Assembly: GCA_015522385.1 (NCBI GenBank)
Contig: WAMJ01000205.1
Coordinates: 1-27,271, forward strand
Direction: 5' to 3'
Source of the DNA: Candidatus Heimdallarchaeota archaeon
GTDB lineage: Archaea > Asgardarchaeota > Heimdallarchaeia > Heimdallarchaeales > Kariarchaeaceae
DNA: 27,271 bases
A program made the position numbers and the translations under genes. The notes beneath the pieces are model-generated. The model did no database searches and was not told where the DNA came from. It worked only from the letters and a program-made list of their open reading frames with translations. Below are positions 1 to 6,896 of the stretch, piece after piece; position 1 is the stretch's first letter, and each line of letters starts with the position of its first letter.

Positions 1-18
1 CTTCTAAGACTGGTTGGA

Positions 19-252
19 CTATTTCAACAAGTCGTCGTCCTGCTCGGTTCTGATCTCATTAGCGAAGCCATCCAAGGCTTGGTTGTCTCTGTCGAACTGC
101 TCACTGTGAAGGTTCACACCTTGGGTAATTGTGTGGATCTTTCCCATATTCTGAAGTGGCTTAGCACTCTTGGAGTCCTTGTACACAAGGTATCCAACAA
201 CAACTGCTAGTAGGAGGAAAAACAGTAGTCCCGGATAATCGAGTATATTCAT
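19..252 (-). CDS. Small single-pass membrane protein, unknown
   Basis: I do not recognise this 77-residue protein. It begins with a hydrophobic segment (about residues 5-24 from the ATG) followed by basic residues, so one membrane helix with the C-terminal part probably in the cytoplasm. The remaining ~50 residues are polar and end in an acidic run (EQDDDLLK). A TTG three codons upstream is in frame, but the ATG at 252 is preferred because a TATA octamer (275-282) is centred 26 nt from it, the leaderless spacing seen at many genes here. It is divergent from the thioredoxin-fold gene. Confidence 0.6.
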   Translation of the reverse strand: MNILDYPGLLFFLLLAVVVGYLVYKDSKSAKPLQNMGKIHTITQGVNLHSEQFDRDNQALDGFANEIRTEQDDDLLK

Positions 253-274
253 AATAACCAAATAATCTGGGGTA

Positions 275-282
275 TATTTAAA
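275..282 (-). promoter_or_regulatory. TATA box of the small membrane protein gene
   Basis: The minus strand reads TTTAAATA, centred 26 nt before the ATG at 252. This predicts transcription starting at or next to the start codon. Confidence 0.55.
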
Positions 283-436
283 TATTTCCTACAATTGGTC
301 AGTTCTCAAGAACCATATTCGCAAATCGTATGCTGTATCCAATACAAGGGCTGCTTCACTCTCTGCCTATGGTATATCCTGACGTAGATAAATCAATAAG
401 AAGAGCTTAGAATCAAATAGTTACAGTAATCGTCAA

Positions 437-444
437 GTTTAAAT
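437..444 (+). promoter_or_regulatory. TATA box of the thioredoxin-fold gene
   Basis: GTTTAAAT is centred 26 nt before the ATG at 467, the spacing of an archaeal leaderless transcript. Confidence 0.55.
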
Positions 445-466
445 CATCATATAATTAGAAAATTTT

Positions 467-1033
467 ATGATTATTGTAGATAAGGGCGCTGTTCAAACCT
501 TGTACAATGAGGGTGTAAGCTTTGATCACTACAGCCAGAACATGACCAAGGGACATGATAGATACAAGATGGCGACTGAGTCAATATCTGAGTATGTAAA
601 GGAGTTGAATCTTAACGAGTTGAGGTATCCCCTTCGGTTCTTGATTATCGGACAACTGGACTGTACTGACTGTGCAGTGGCAATCCCTGCATTTGCAACT
701 CTAGCAGACAATATCCCTGAATGGGAGTACAGGATAGTCTATAAGAATGAAGTACAGGAGAAATATGATTTTAAGGAAGTATTTGGAGTAGGTGGGAAAC
801 AGACCACTCCTCAGATTCTGATTCTTGACTCTGATCTTAGGTTCATTACCCGCTGGTGGGACAAGTCTCTGTCCAAGAAGAAACTCCTGAAGAAATACAC
901 AGCACTTGGTTTAGTGGGAGAAGAGAGGAAGAAAAAAATTTCTGAAACGCCTGAATTGAATATCCGGTTTGAGGCCAAGATGGTCATCAATGAGATACTG
1001 TCACTCGTCAAAAAGGCAGTGTATTATCTTTAG
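467..1033 (+). CDS. Thioredoxin-fold protein
   Basis: A 188-residue protein with a thioredoxin fold. A beta strand (RFLIIGQ, about residues 57-63) leads into a CTDC motif at the start of a helix, the position of the redox CXXC. A TTPQ segment near residue 113 gives the cis-proline loop, followed by the strand ILILDSD. Long charged helices flank the domain. There is no signal peptide, so it should be cytosolic. The domain layout resembles thioredoxin-like proteins that reduce substrate disulfides; the partner cannot be told. The start is supported by a TATA box 26 nt upstream. Its 3' end overlaps convergently by 4 bp with the AlaX gene. Confidence 0.75.
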   Translation: MIIVDKGAVQTLYNEGVSFDHYSQNMTKGHDRYKMATESISEYVKELNLNELRYPLRFLIIGQLDCTDCAVAIPAFATLADNIPEWEYRIVYKNEVQEKYDFKEVFGVGGKQTTPQILILDSDLRFITRWWDKSLSKKKLLKKYTALGLVGEERKKKISETPELNIRFEAKMVINEILSLVKKAVYYL

Positions 1034-2223
1034 ATTTCAAGATCTCCCCATTCAAGATCCTTCCCCTTTCCCATAAGGATCTTCCCTTTTCCACCGCCCT
1101 TCATACCAAGTTTTCGCAGGCTCTCAAACACTCGTCTTGATACCTCTTCGGATCCAGAAGCGATTGTTATCACCCCGTTGCTGAATCTGGAGATCATGAC
1201 TTCCTTCTCTCCTAGACTGTCGAAAATTCTTCCAAGTTGGGATCTATCTCCTTCAATCTGGTCGAGGATTTTGTACCTAATATCCTTACCATCTATCCAG
1301 TCCATCTCTCTGAATTTGTAATACAAGAGCTCAGTATTCATTTTATTGATTTTTCGTCCGTTTGCAGTCTGATCATCCAGAAGTTTTCGTATCGTTGTGA
1401 TCATCTTATCCTCGCTGGTATTTAATATTCTGAGAATACTGAGATTCTGCGCATTCCTGCGAGTAAGTTCCTCTAAACTAGCCACTCCACTGGTGAATCT
1501 CACCTTTTTTGCTTCGATCTTGGAAAGGGATAGAGAGAGGATCTCCGAAGTGCTACCAACATGAGTACCTCCACAGAGATTGAGGTCGAAAGGGTCTCTA
1601 TCATCCCCAATTTGTACTGCCCTGTAAATCCCATTGTCGCCAACCTTGGCAAGCTCTCCCCTGAGATTATACGTCTTTAGATCTGCTTTCTTGAGTATCT
1701 TCGTTGATATGTCGAGGCTTTCCCCTATCTGTTCCACACAGAGGTCGAAGGCCTTCGTTACCTCATCCATGTCCAACTTCTTGTCGAGATCGATCTGACT
1801 TTCATCCACTCGGAGCTCCGCCCTTACAGTATCTGCCTCAAACAATCTATAGAACGAAGCAGAAAGGAGGTGCTGTCCAGAATGGTTTCTACTGAGTACC
1901 AACCGTCTGTTCTCGTCAATCTCACAGTATACATGATCACCCGAACTCAGACCGTCACCCCTAATCCTGATCCACACTCCGTCCTCCTTTTTCTGCGTGT
2001 CGATAACATCGAGTATCCTGTCATCTATTTTCAACACCCCTGTATCACCTGGCTGTCCCCCTCCTTCAGGATAGAAGAGATTGTGATCTAACTTGACCCA
2101 GCTTTCCTCTACTTCCTGAACTGTTGTTTCGAATTTTAGATACTGTTGCTTTGTATCCCAGTATTTTTGAACTCCCGGGATACTCTCATCGAATTCGATT
2201 GGGTCATGGTGATGCTTGCCCAT
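1030..2223 (-). CDS. alaX: Alanyl-tRNA editing protein AlaX-L
   Basis: A 397-residue protein of the long AlaX family, which hydrolyses Ser (and Gly) mischarged on tRNA-Ala in trans. Residues ~40-230 match the AlaRS editing domain: the N-terminal FYPEGGGQPGD motif (about 50-60), the zinc motif HSGQH (H114, H118) and CGGTH (C217, H221). The C-terminal third ends in a DHHA1-like Gly/Lys-rich tail (MKGGGKGK), which defines the long form. Both zinc motifs are intact and the length is normal, so it should be active. The N-terminal HHH is unusual but short. It is divergent from the first precursor gene and convergent with the thioredoxin-fold gene. Its location next to the RiPP locus is probably incidental. 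Confidence 0.92.
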   Translation of the reverse strand: MGKHHHDPIEFDESIPGVQKYWDTKQQYLKFETTVQEVEESWVKLDHNLFYPEGGGQPGDTGVLKIDDRILDVIDTQKKEDGVWIRIRGDGLSSGDHVYCEIDENRRLVLSRNHSGQHLLSASFYRLFEADTVRAELRVDESQIDLDKKLDMDEVTKAFDLCVEQIGESLDISTKILKKADLKTYNLRGELAKVGDNGIYRAVQIGDDRDPFDLNLCGGTHVGSTSEILSLSLSKIEAKKVRFTSGVASLEELTRRNAQNLSILRILNTSEDKMITTIRKLLDDQTANGRKINKMNTELLYYKFREMDWIDGKDIRYKILDQIEGDRSQLGRIFDSLGEKEVMISRFSNGVITIASGSEEVSRRVFESLRKLGMKGGGKGKILMGKGKDLEWGDLEI

Positions 2224-2336
2224 AATTGTGCATTTCTGGCATAGATTAAGGACTTTTCTTATTCGGAAAATCTTGAAATGAAAGAGTAAATATTGAATCT
2301 TTACGAGTCCAAACTATCTAATGGTTGCTCAAAAAG

Positions 2337-2344
2337 TTTATATT
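2337..2344 (+). promoter_or_regulatory. TATA box of precursor gene 1
   Basis: TTTATATT, centred 26 nt before the ATG at 2366. The same octamer with the same spacing serves precursor gene 2, so the two genes may be expressed together. Confidence 0.6.
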
Positions 2345-2365
2345 GTATACCTGGTTTTCACTACT

Positions 2366-2923
2366 ATGGATGTCTCAAGATTAATCTCACCATATTCTGA
2401 AGGGAGCAACTCAGGGAATATATTAGCACCCCCGTGTGGTAGCTGCACCTGTACGTGTTGCTGTTCATCTGCATTGGGTATACCAGAAATTGTAATGCTC
2501 TCTACTTATAATTCTGTGGCTTCCAAAGACCTCGTTGCAAGTGCTTATCCGTCATTTGAGGAGGAGATTGGTCCACACAATACTGTGAAAACTCAAGAAA
2601 CAATCTCTCCAAGTGTGGTGTCTGAAATTCAGGTTAAGGGATTCGGTATTGGAATGGCTATTGTTTTTACAGCTTTAATACTGCTGCAGTTTGTTGGATC
2701 TCTTGGGATATTCTTAACCTTTTTCCTCTACATATTTCTAATCTCATTTGCTCTTGGCATTATCGGTTATCCAATCTTTGCTTACATTAAAATAGACAAG
2801 TCCTTCACACGTAACAAAAGGCTCGTTACCTCTCTTGGTTTATTCTTCAAGTCCCTAATTTTCATTATTGTTGGTGGAATATTGCAGATAGTCGCCCTAG
2901 GCGCCGTTTCTAGTATACTCTAA
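2366..2923 (+). CDS. Putative membrane-anchored azole RiPP precursor 1
   Basis: A 185-residue protein in three parts. Residues 1-18 form a polar N-terminal leader-like segment. Residues 19-36 are ILAPPCGSCTCTCCCSSA, with six Cys (24, 27, 29, 31, 32, 33), three Ser and two Thr, all potential heterocyclisation sites, much like the core of streptolysin S-type linear azole peptides. The rest has an acidic linker and, from about residue 92, several hydrophobic segments (roughly three helices) with a conserved GYPI, DKS and IVGGIL. An in-frame ATG exists at 2321+ via an upstream extension, but 2366 fits the TATA box and the paralogue's alignment. It neighbours a YcaO/E1-like/SagB-type operon, so I infer it is the modified substrate. 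A metal-binding Cys cluster is the main alternative. Confidence 0.7.
   Translation: MDVSRLISPYSEGSNSGNILAPPCGSCTCTCCCSSALGIPEIVMLSTYNSVASKDLVASAYPSFEEEIGPHNTVKTQETISPSVVSEIQVKGFGIGMAIVFTALILLQFVGSLGIFLTFFLYIFLISFALGIIGYPIFAYIKIDKSFTRNKRLVTSLGLFFKSLIFIIVGGILQIVALGAVSSIL
2420..2473 (+). other. Core-like Cys/Ser/Thr block of precursor 1
   Basis: Encodes residues 19-36, identical in sequence and position to the block in precursor 2. Eleven of the 18 codons differ between the two genes and every difference is synonymous, which points to selection on the peptide and argues against recent copying. Confidence 0.75.
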
Positions 2924-2944
2924 CAATTCGACACTTTGACCGTA

Positions 2945-3496
2945 TCACATTATGGAAAGCTGGACAAGTATTGTGAATTCCAAAATCCCTCCTACTATCG
3001 ACAATAATATAGCCTTGAAAAATAGCTTTGTTGATGTTTTCAATCGTTGAATGGCTGTATAAGACTTATCCAACTTAAAATATACCAATATTGGATATCC
3101 AAAAATACCAATCAAGAGAAGAAGGAAAATAATTAACAGAGAATAGAGAAGGTATTCAAAAGATAATAAGAATAACATCAGAATTATATTCAATCCAACC
3201 AGAACCAATCCAATTAAGAATCCTTTTATCTGCATTGAGGAGGCAATTTGTGGGGTAATATCTGACTCGACTACAACTGTGTTTTCTGGATCTAAAATAT
3301 CACTCTCAGTTGGAAATGTTGCAGAACTTACTTCTAAGCTTTGGTTACCTTTGTGGGATAAGAGGAGAACGATCTCTGGTAATCCAATGGCAGATGAGCA
3401 GCAACATGTACAGGTACAACTGCCGCAAGGAGGCGCAAGTATGGCAGGCCTCAATAGTCCCTCTTTGTAGCTGGACTCAAGGACTGAAATTTTCAC
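2945..3496 (-). CDS. Putative membrane-anchored azole RiPP precursor 2
   Basis: A 183-residue paralogue of precursor 1. The N-terminal leader-like part differs apart from scattered matches (S4, L6, S8, Y10, E12, G13), but residues 19-36 are identical, followed by the same [LI]G[IL]PEIV pattern. Beyond an acidic linker of about 50 residues, the membrane part (from about residue 88) keeps the same layout, including GYPI, LDKSYT, LFFK and IVGGIL. The start is a GTG; a TATA octamer TTTATATT lies 26 nt upstream and no in-frame ATG is better placed. It lies tail to tail with precursor 1, 21 bp apart. I infer it is a second substrate of the YcaO enzymes. Confidence 0.7.
   Translation of the reverse strand: MKISVLESSYKEGLLRPAILAPPCGSCTCTCCCSSAIGLPEIVLLLSHKGNQSLEVSSATFPTESDILDPENTVVVESDITPQIASSMQIKGFLIGLVLVGLNIILMLFLLSFEYLLYSLLIIFLLLLIGIFGYPILVYFKLDKSYTAIQRLKTSTKLFFKAILLSIVGGILEFTILVQLSIM
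3389..3442 (-). other. Core-like Cys/Ser/Thr block of precursor 2
   Basis: Encodes residues 19-36 of precursor 2: Cys at 24, 27, 29, 31, 32 and 33, preceded by APP. It has the same peptide as precursor 1 with different synonymous codons. Confidence 0.75.
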
Positions 3497-3517
3497 AGAA
3501 CGGACTATACATAGAAA

Positions 3518-3525
3518 AATATAAA
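3518..3525 (-). promoter_or_regulatory. TATA box of precursor gene 2
   Basis: The minus strand reads TTTATATT, centred 26 nt before the GTG at 3496. This spacing supports a leaderless GTG start. Confidence 0.6.
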
Positions 3526-3586
3526 TTTTTTTCCAAAATACTTTATTATTGTATAGGTGGTGGAGATCAAAGAGATTTGTTGGTAT

Positions 3587-3967
3587 TCATGCCATTTTGT
3601 ATAGTTTAGCGATAAATTTCCACTCGCCATTGAGCTTGTACATTGAGAACTGATCGATTGCAAAGAGCTTATCGTTGTAGTAAAGATCTAGAACTACTGT
3701 GGCAAAGACCTCGTGTATCGCTATGTCTTTAATCTCGTAGGCTACATTCCTATTCTCGTAGGACTCGGGGTTCTCCTCCTTACGCTTCTCTATGCTACTG
3801 ATCCATTCTTGGATATGCATGATCCTCAAATCATCGTTGTCGTCTCGTAGAAACATCGAGAACTCATCTGGGAAGTATTTCTCGATTAAATCCCTTCTTC
3901 CAAATCGATGGATACCTTGGATATATCCCTCGTCAACTGCTTGTACGATCTTTTGAAAGTCGTCCAT
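3587..3967 (-). CDS. NTF2-like / lumazine-binding-like protein
   Basis: A 126-residue protein with the layout of the NTF2-like superfamily (SnoaL or putative lumazine-binding type). A helical start (FQKIVQAVDEGYIQGIHR) leads to the typical 'F' and 'M/L' loop, then alternating beta strands ending in a QFSMYKLNGEWKFIAKLY segment, the final strand pair of the fold. Such domains bind small molecules or act as isomerases; no specific function can be read. The start at 3967 is chosen over more upstream codons because a TATA-like ATATTATA is centred about 26 nt away. It lies between precursor 2 and the cyclodehydratase operon and is divergent from that operon, so a role in the RiPP pathway is possible but unproven. 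Confidence 0.65.
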   Translation of the reverse strand: MDDFQKIVQAVDEGYIQGIHRFGRRDLIEKYFPDEFSMFLRDDNDDLRIMHIQEWISSIEKRKEENPESYENRNVAYEIKDIAIHEVFATVVLDLYYNDKLFAIDQFSMYKLNGEWKFIAKLYKMA

Positions 3968-4072
3968 ATGTCCGATAGAATATTCAGAATATAATATTAA
4001 GTAAATGGATAAACATAGATTCCGTTGAGGTCTATTTTCAGTCTTCAATGAAGTGAGATGAGCCGGTTTAGT

Positions 4073-4108
4073 ACGACATCCACGCGTAACTATGATAAAG
4101 GATGTCGT
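4073..4108. promoter_or_regulatory. Perfect 9-bp inverted repeat upstream of the azole operon
   Basis: ACGACATCC (4073-4081) and GGATGTCGT (4100-4108) are perfect complements separated by 18 nt. They end 42 nt before the preferred start codon of the E1-like gene. A weak TATA-like TCTATTTT (4031-4038) would place the transcription start near 4060, so the repeat would lie in a ~90-nt RNA leader. It could be a regulator operator or an RNA hairpin. Confidence 0.45.
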
Positions 4109-4150
4109 GAAAAGCAACAAGTGGGAAATCTCAATAAAGGATCGTGGATC

Positions 4151-4873
4151 ATGCGGTCTACCTCTGAAGAGGTGTGGATAGGCACACGGTCCGGGGACAT
4201 TATCAAACTAGAGCATAAGGACTCAGCACAACTCGCTGAGTGGTTGGAAGGAAGGGGTGAATACTCACCTGATGCGGAAACTTATCAATTTCTACTAAAG
4301 CACAAGATCATCGCTATAGAGGCACAGGCTGAATTCTCGGGGATTAAATTGATTGAGTCGGTTGTCGATTCTCCTTCTAAGACATTAATATATGTTTTCG
4401 TATCACGAGACCTTGACTGGGAGACTCTGAACAAGATTGATCAGTGGGCGCACAACAACAGGGTTGCATGGATGCCACTTGGTATTACAGAGCTTGGACG
4501 GATCGGTATTGGTCCACTTGTGATCCCCTTTGACAGCCCGTGCATTAAGTGTTTAGAGCTCCGAAGATCTTCACATTCCTCTCGTTGGGAAGTAGATCTA
4601 CGGCTATTTGGGGAACAGGTTGACCATCCCTCATTGACAGAATCAGAGTATCTTCTGCTTACAAACCTACTGAAACTCAGGTCCTCTGATATGGCCCGAT
4701 TCGTCAAGACGATGGTTGGGACTGTACTAAGTATGGACAGATCGGCTACCACGATTACGGAGGATCGATTCCTCTGGATACCAAAGTGTCCTCGATGCTA
4801 CCCACGATGGGGTGAGCCAAAGGAGAGTTGGCTACCAGTTAGCAAGTCAAAGATTCAGGATGTGAAAGGATGA
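4151..4873 (+). CDS. E1-like azole cyclodehydratase partner protein (C protein)
   Basis: A 240-residue protein of the ThiF/E1-like 'C protein' type, which binds the precursor leader and activates YcaO. Residues ~5-55 look like a RiPP recognition element (short strands, then helices). Residues 108-140 contain the diagnostic PLG...GIGPLV, with CIKC (C131, C134), and near the C terminus comes CPRC (C213, C216), so the Cys4 zinc site is complete. At 240 residues it is short for this group, and no ATP-binding ThiF motif is seen, as expected for non-adenylating members. An upstream in-frame ATG at 4058 would add 31 basic residues across the hairpin; I prefer 4151, preceded by AAAGGA 9 nt away, but this is uncertain. 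It overlaps ycaO by 4 bp (ATGA), suggesting translational coupling. Confidence 0.82.
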   Translation: MRSTSEEVWIGTRSGDIIKLEHKDSAQLAEWLEGRGEYSPDAETYQFLLKHKIIAIEAQAEFSGIKLIESVVDSPSKTLIYVFVSRDLDWETLNKIDQWAHNNRVAWMPLGITELGRIGIGPLVIPFDSPCIKCLELRRSSHSSRWEVDLRLFGEQVDHPSLTESEYLLLTNLLKLRSSDMARFVKTMVGTVLSMDRSATTITEDRFLWIPKCPRCYPRWGEPKESWLPVSKSKIQDVKG

Positions 4874-6162
4874 TGTCTGCCGATGATCTTTTCGAGAAGC
4901 ATTCGACCGAGGGACTGATCTCCCACCGACTAGGGATACTCACCTATGTCAAGGAGTTCCTCCCAGATCCTGGTGACTCGACGATAAACATCTTCGGTGG
5001 TGAGACTGTAGATACCGTGTCACTTGGCGGCGAGGGAAGGATCTCGAATGTGGGTGGGGCAGAGTTCAACAGGGTAAATTCCTACATGGCGTGTATAGGG
5101 GAGGCACTGGAGCGATACTCGGCTTCATTCGTCCAAGATCTCCAGTTTGGAATTGTAAAGGAGATCGCAGGTGCAGTCACTGGATGGCCATCGTTCTCGG
5201 AAGTCAGCTACCAGTACACCGATGCTTATTCTCCTCTGAACGAGACCACAGAGATCGCATGGACTTCAGCCCACAACTACCACACTGGTGAGAAGGTCAT
5301 GGTTCCTGCTTCCCTTGTCTACCTCCCATGGGTGCACTCTCGGGAGAAACAGACGGTATTCCCCTCGATCTCTACTGGACTATCAGCACACCTGACATTC
5401 CGGAAGGCAGTGGAGGGCTCTGTCTACGAATTAATCGAGAGAGATGCGTTCACCCTTGCTTGGCTCTCCGGGCAACCCCTTCCGGTTGTTCCTATTGATT
5501 GGACCCGTGAGCACGTACGAGCTCGTGGTGTACCTGATGACTGGGATGTTCGCATAATCGATCTCTCAAATGACACAGGGGCGTTCACCTACCTTACCAG
5601 CATATTTGCTCCCACGAGTGAAGGGAGGATATTTGCTGTAGGATGCAGTTCACACATTGATGCGATGAAAGCCCTGAACTCCTCGATTGAAGAAGCACTT
5701 CACACAGTTCCCTATGTCAGGTTCCTCATAAGGGATGATCCCAACTGGGATCCGGGTGAGAAACTGGAGAACCTCCATTCATTCGAGGATCACTGCAAGC
5801 TCTACTCAATTCGTACTGATTTACACTCAGGTCTTGTCAATATTTTTCCAGAGATTCCAGTTCTCAACGCTCCAATACCTGGGAGTAAGACGAAATTCCA
5901 CAAATTTGATGATCTGGTCAGAAATTTGGAGAGTCTTGGAGTGGATCTATTTGTGAAACGACTCACCACTCGTGATGTAGAACAGGTGGGCTTTGAGGTA
6001 TCTCGTGTCATCTCCCCTCAGCTCATGCCGCTTCACTCTCACTACCAACTACCATACCTTCGTTGCGATAGACTGTGGAACCTTGAAGAGGTGTTTCCAT
6101 TTGACATCACTAACCTGAAGAACGATAAGGAGGTCTTCCCATACCCACACCCCTTCGCGTAA
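4870..6162 (+). CDS. YcaO-domain cyclodehydratase
   Basis: A 430-residue YcaO enzyme, which uses ATP to phosphorylate the backbone amide and cyclise Cys/Ser/Thr to azolines. ATP/Mg-binding motifs are present: GEALER (78-82), STG (168-170), YELIERDA (186-193) and SSIEEALH (271-278). The C-terminal region carries the RVISPQLMPL strand and ends in PYPHPFA, close to the proline-rich PHPFP tail that azole-forming YcaO proteins need for activity; the final Ala replaces Pro. Length is normal for a stand-alone YcaO. There is no TfuA neighbour, and the E1-like and SagB-type genes beside it favour azoline formation over thioamidation. It is coupled to the upstream gene by a 4-bp overlap. This is the core enzyme of the locus. 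Confidence 0.93.
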   Translation: MMSADDLFEKHSTEGLISHRLGILTYVKEFLPDPGDSTINIFGGETVDTVSLGGEGRISNVGGAEFNRVNSYMACIGEALERYSASFVQDLQFGIVKEIAGAVTGWPSFSEVSYQYTDAYSPLNETTEIAWTSAHNYHTGEKVMVPASLVYLPWVHSREKQTVFPSISTGLSAHLTFRKAVEGSVYELIERDAFTLAWLSGQPLPVVPIDWTREHVRARGVPDDWDVRIIDLSNDTGAFTYLTSIFAPTSEGRIFAVGCSSHIDAMKALNSSIEEALHTVPYVRFLIRDDPNWDPGEKLENLHSFEDHCKLYSIRTDLHSGLVNIFPEIPVLNAPIPGSKTKFHKFDDLVRNLESLGVDLFVKRLTTRDVEQVGFEVSRVISPQLMPLHSHYQLPYLRCDRLWNLEEVFPFDITNLKNDKEVFPYPHPFA

Positions 6163-6254
6163 CAACCACTCCCTACTCCGCGGATGCACACACCGCAGGA
6201 TCAATCACCCGGTACAATCTGCACCTGATCGAGGAGCAGATCATCAAATATACC

Positions 6255-6896
6255 GTGTATCAGGAAGAGTCCAAGTACTTCCAAGTGCCGGTCACACTCT
6301 ACCCTACGGATCATCGTCTCCCACTTCCCAAGGTTGAAGAGAACTCCTTGCAAAAGATCATGAAGGAACGAAGGAGCCCTACCTCCAGGATATTTGGATC
6401 CATTACTCTCGAAGAACTATCCAGCATTCTCTTCTCTGCACATGGTATAGTTGAGGATGTCCATAGACGTACGATCCCTTCTGCTGGTGGAACCCATCCA
6501 CTCGAGATTTATGTGCTTATTTGGGATGTCGATGGTCTTGAGAATGGAATCTACCATCACAACGTCCTTGACAATACACTTGTGAAATTGGGTGATGTTC
6601 CTCCAATAGACGAGATTCTCACAACTCTTAACCACTTCAAGGACTCTGCAGTCATGCTGGTTTACTCTCTCATCCTTCCAAGAACGACTGCCAAGTACGG
6701 AGAGAGGGGATACAGGTTTGCAATCTTAGAAGCTGGGCACTCGGTACAGAATGTTCATCTGCAGGCGACACAACTTGGGCTCCAGAGCTGTGAGATCGGT
6801 AGCTTCTTTGATGACGTTGTCTGCAGATTAATCGGAGCAGACGGAGTCGATCATGTTATAGGGACTGTGAATGTCATTGCAAGATCGAAGGAGTGA
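6255..6896 (+). CDS. SagB-type FMN-dependent azoline dehydrogenase
   Basis: A 213-residue nitroreductase-family protein of the SagB type, which oxidises azolines to azoles with FMN. Motifs include RRSPTSR (39-45) with the family's ITLEELSSIL, then RRTIPSAGGTHPLEIYV (71-87), the signature [SP]AGG..HPLE. ENGIYHH follows, then LEAGHSVQNVHLQATQLGL near the C terminus. The start is a GTG with no good Shine-Dalgarno sequence (GAGGAG lies 18 nt upstream). The frame is open back to 6129 without ATG/GTG/TTG, and the N-terminal YQEESKYF resembles the family's Y/FHExTK start, so a few upstream residues may be missing or an atypical start used. It lies 92 bp after ycaO on the same strand and abuts the convergent sugar dehydrogenase gene. 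Confidence 0.88.
   Translation: MYQEESKYFQVPVTLYPTDHRLPLPKVEENSLQKIMKERRSPTSRIFGSITLEELSSILFSAHGIVEDVHRRTIPSAGGTHPLEIYVLIWDVDGLENGIYHHNVLDNTLVKLGDVPPIDEILTTLNHFKDSAVMLVYSLILPRTTAKYGERGYRFAILEAGHSVQNVHLQATQLGLQSCEIGSFFDDVVCRLIGADGVDHVIGTVNVIARSKE

Noticed and set aside
2321..2365. A 15-residue N-terminal extension of precursor 1 (start at 2321)
   Set aside because: It contains the TATA box itself, and the paralogue aligns residue for residue from the ATG at 2366.
2420..2473. Metallothionein-like metal site instead of a RiPP core
   Set aside because: Not excluded, but the adjacent azole-forming enzymes and APP-preceded Cys/Ser/Thr run favour a modified core; kept as the main alternative.
3279..3609. 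Plus-strand ORFs over precursor 2
   Set aside because: They are shadows of the precursor gene; their Cys/Gln-rich peptide is just the antisense of the core.
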